This document shows, piece by piece, positions 63,748-64,000 of a stretch of DNA of 64,000 bases. The translations under genes and the position numbers were made by a program. The stretch comes from Macrosoma leucophasiata. Taxonomy: Eukaryota; Arthropoda; Insecta; Lepidoptera; Hedylidae. Under the pieces are notes generated by a model that did not search any database, was not told the DNA's origin, and worked only from the letters and a program-made list of their open reading frames with translations. Location of the stretch: NCBI GenBank assembly GCA_036365455.1, contig JAWQUS010000025.1:26324001-26388000 (forward strand), in the 5' to 3' direction. The number at the start of each line of letters is the position of its first letter. Positions within the stretch are counted from its first letter, which is position 1.

Positions 63748-63955
63748 ATACCTACTTAATATTATAAATGCGAAAGTAACTCTGTCCGTCTATCTGTCTG
63801 TCTGTCAGTCTGTTACCTTATCACGTCCAAACGACTGAACCGATTTTAATGAAATTTAGTACTGAGATAGAGCTGACTTTGAGAAAGATCATAGGCTACT
63901 TAGCTATTTATAAAAAACATCCACGCGGGCGAAGCCGCGGGCAACAGCTAGCTAT
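63748..63955 (+). repeat. TCTG repeat (CGTCCAAACGACTGAACCG family), complete
   Basis: TACTTAATATTATAAATGCG, (TCTG)n, TCACGTCCAAACGACTGAAC, TAGAGCTGACTTTGAG and the end GCGAAGCCGCGGGCAACAGC. Reference copy for 35325-35725. Confidence 0.75.
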
Positions 63956-64000
63956 GAATATTACTTTTATTATGAATTTTACTTTAACTGAGCCGTTGGT

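Overview
This is a low-gene-density, AT-rich eukaryotic genomic window. It is most probably from an insect, and most likely a moth or butterfly (Lepidoptera). That inference rests on three things: a spliced C2H2 zinc-finger gene with insect-style codons; a nuclear-type tRNA-Leu with internal A and B boxes and a T-run terminator; and dense short retroposons and LINE tails of the kind I associate with lepidopteran genomes (ends such as CGGGCACAGCTAGT). Nothing bacterial, viral or organellar was recognised, and there is no CRISPR array.

Only one convincing host protein gene is present. It is a minus-strand terminal exon at 7500-8976 encoding 491 residues that end in two C2H2 zinc fingers. Its upstream exons were not identified; two possible promoter or first-exon regions (about 22500-22720 and 24690-24840, both minus strand) are suggestions only. 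One tRNA-Leu gene lies at 28821-28902 and has an 8-nt anticodon loop. Almost everything else is mobile DNA or unannotated AT-rich sequence.

Repeat family names used here are my own. 'M family': a ~290-bp poly-A-tailed retroposon starting near ACTGGTGGTAGAGCTCC and ending near TTGCCACTTCCATTACATAAAA (over 20 copies). 'SINE-A': a tRNA-derived SINE of ~320 bp starting GCCTCGGTAGCCTAGTGG. 'SINE-B': a ~215-bp tRNA-derived SINE starting near GGTCCAGCGGTGTGAG. 'T1' and 'T2': related families with a tRNA-like core (ends GACTTCAGGCG or GACTTCGGGCA on the + strand), T1 often as fold-back pairs. 'K': a 521-bp TA-flanked inverted-repeat DNA element (end AAGGAGATGTTGC). 'CR1-like': 5'-truncated LINE 3' ends. 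'TCTG-1/TCTG-2': repeats carrying a TCTG microsatellite. 'Host LINE': a broken non-LTR retrotransposon at 43420-46062.

Layout: 1-2760 repeat fragments; 2760-6890 mostly unannotated AT-rich DNA with two small GC-rich islands; 6890-8976 zinc-finger gene; 9340-15570 nested SINEs, TCTG repeats and LINE ends; 16130-17705 a fold-back region and a ~1-kb array of 42-bp monomers organised in 168-bp higher-order units; 18420-23655 LINE and M fragments; 25395-30960 two K elements, a G-rich LINE-like block, the tRNA-Leu and a MITE; 31430-42600 T2, M, SINE-A and TCTG copies; 43055-46480 the most deeply nested locus, where one LINE was hit by three later insertions; 46560-50640 SINE-A inside another repeat, T1 fold-backs and an internally deleted mariner; 51400-63955 LINE ends, M copies, and a third K element carrying a 108-bp insertion with a 10-bp target duplication.

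The strongest unusual signals are the tRNA-like fold-back family (one 539-bp composite moved as a unit with a 15-bp target duplication), the nested LINE whose reading frame can be followed across its insertions, the 42/168-bp array, and the odd tRNA-Leu loop.
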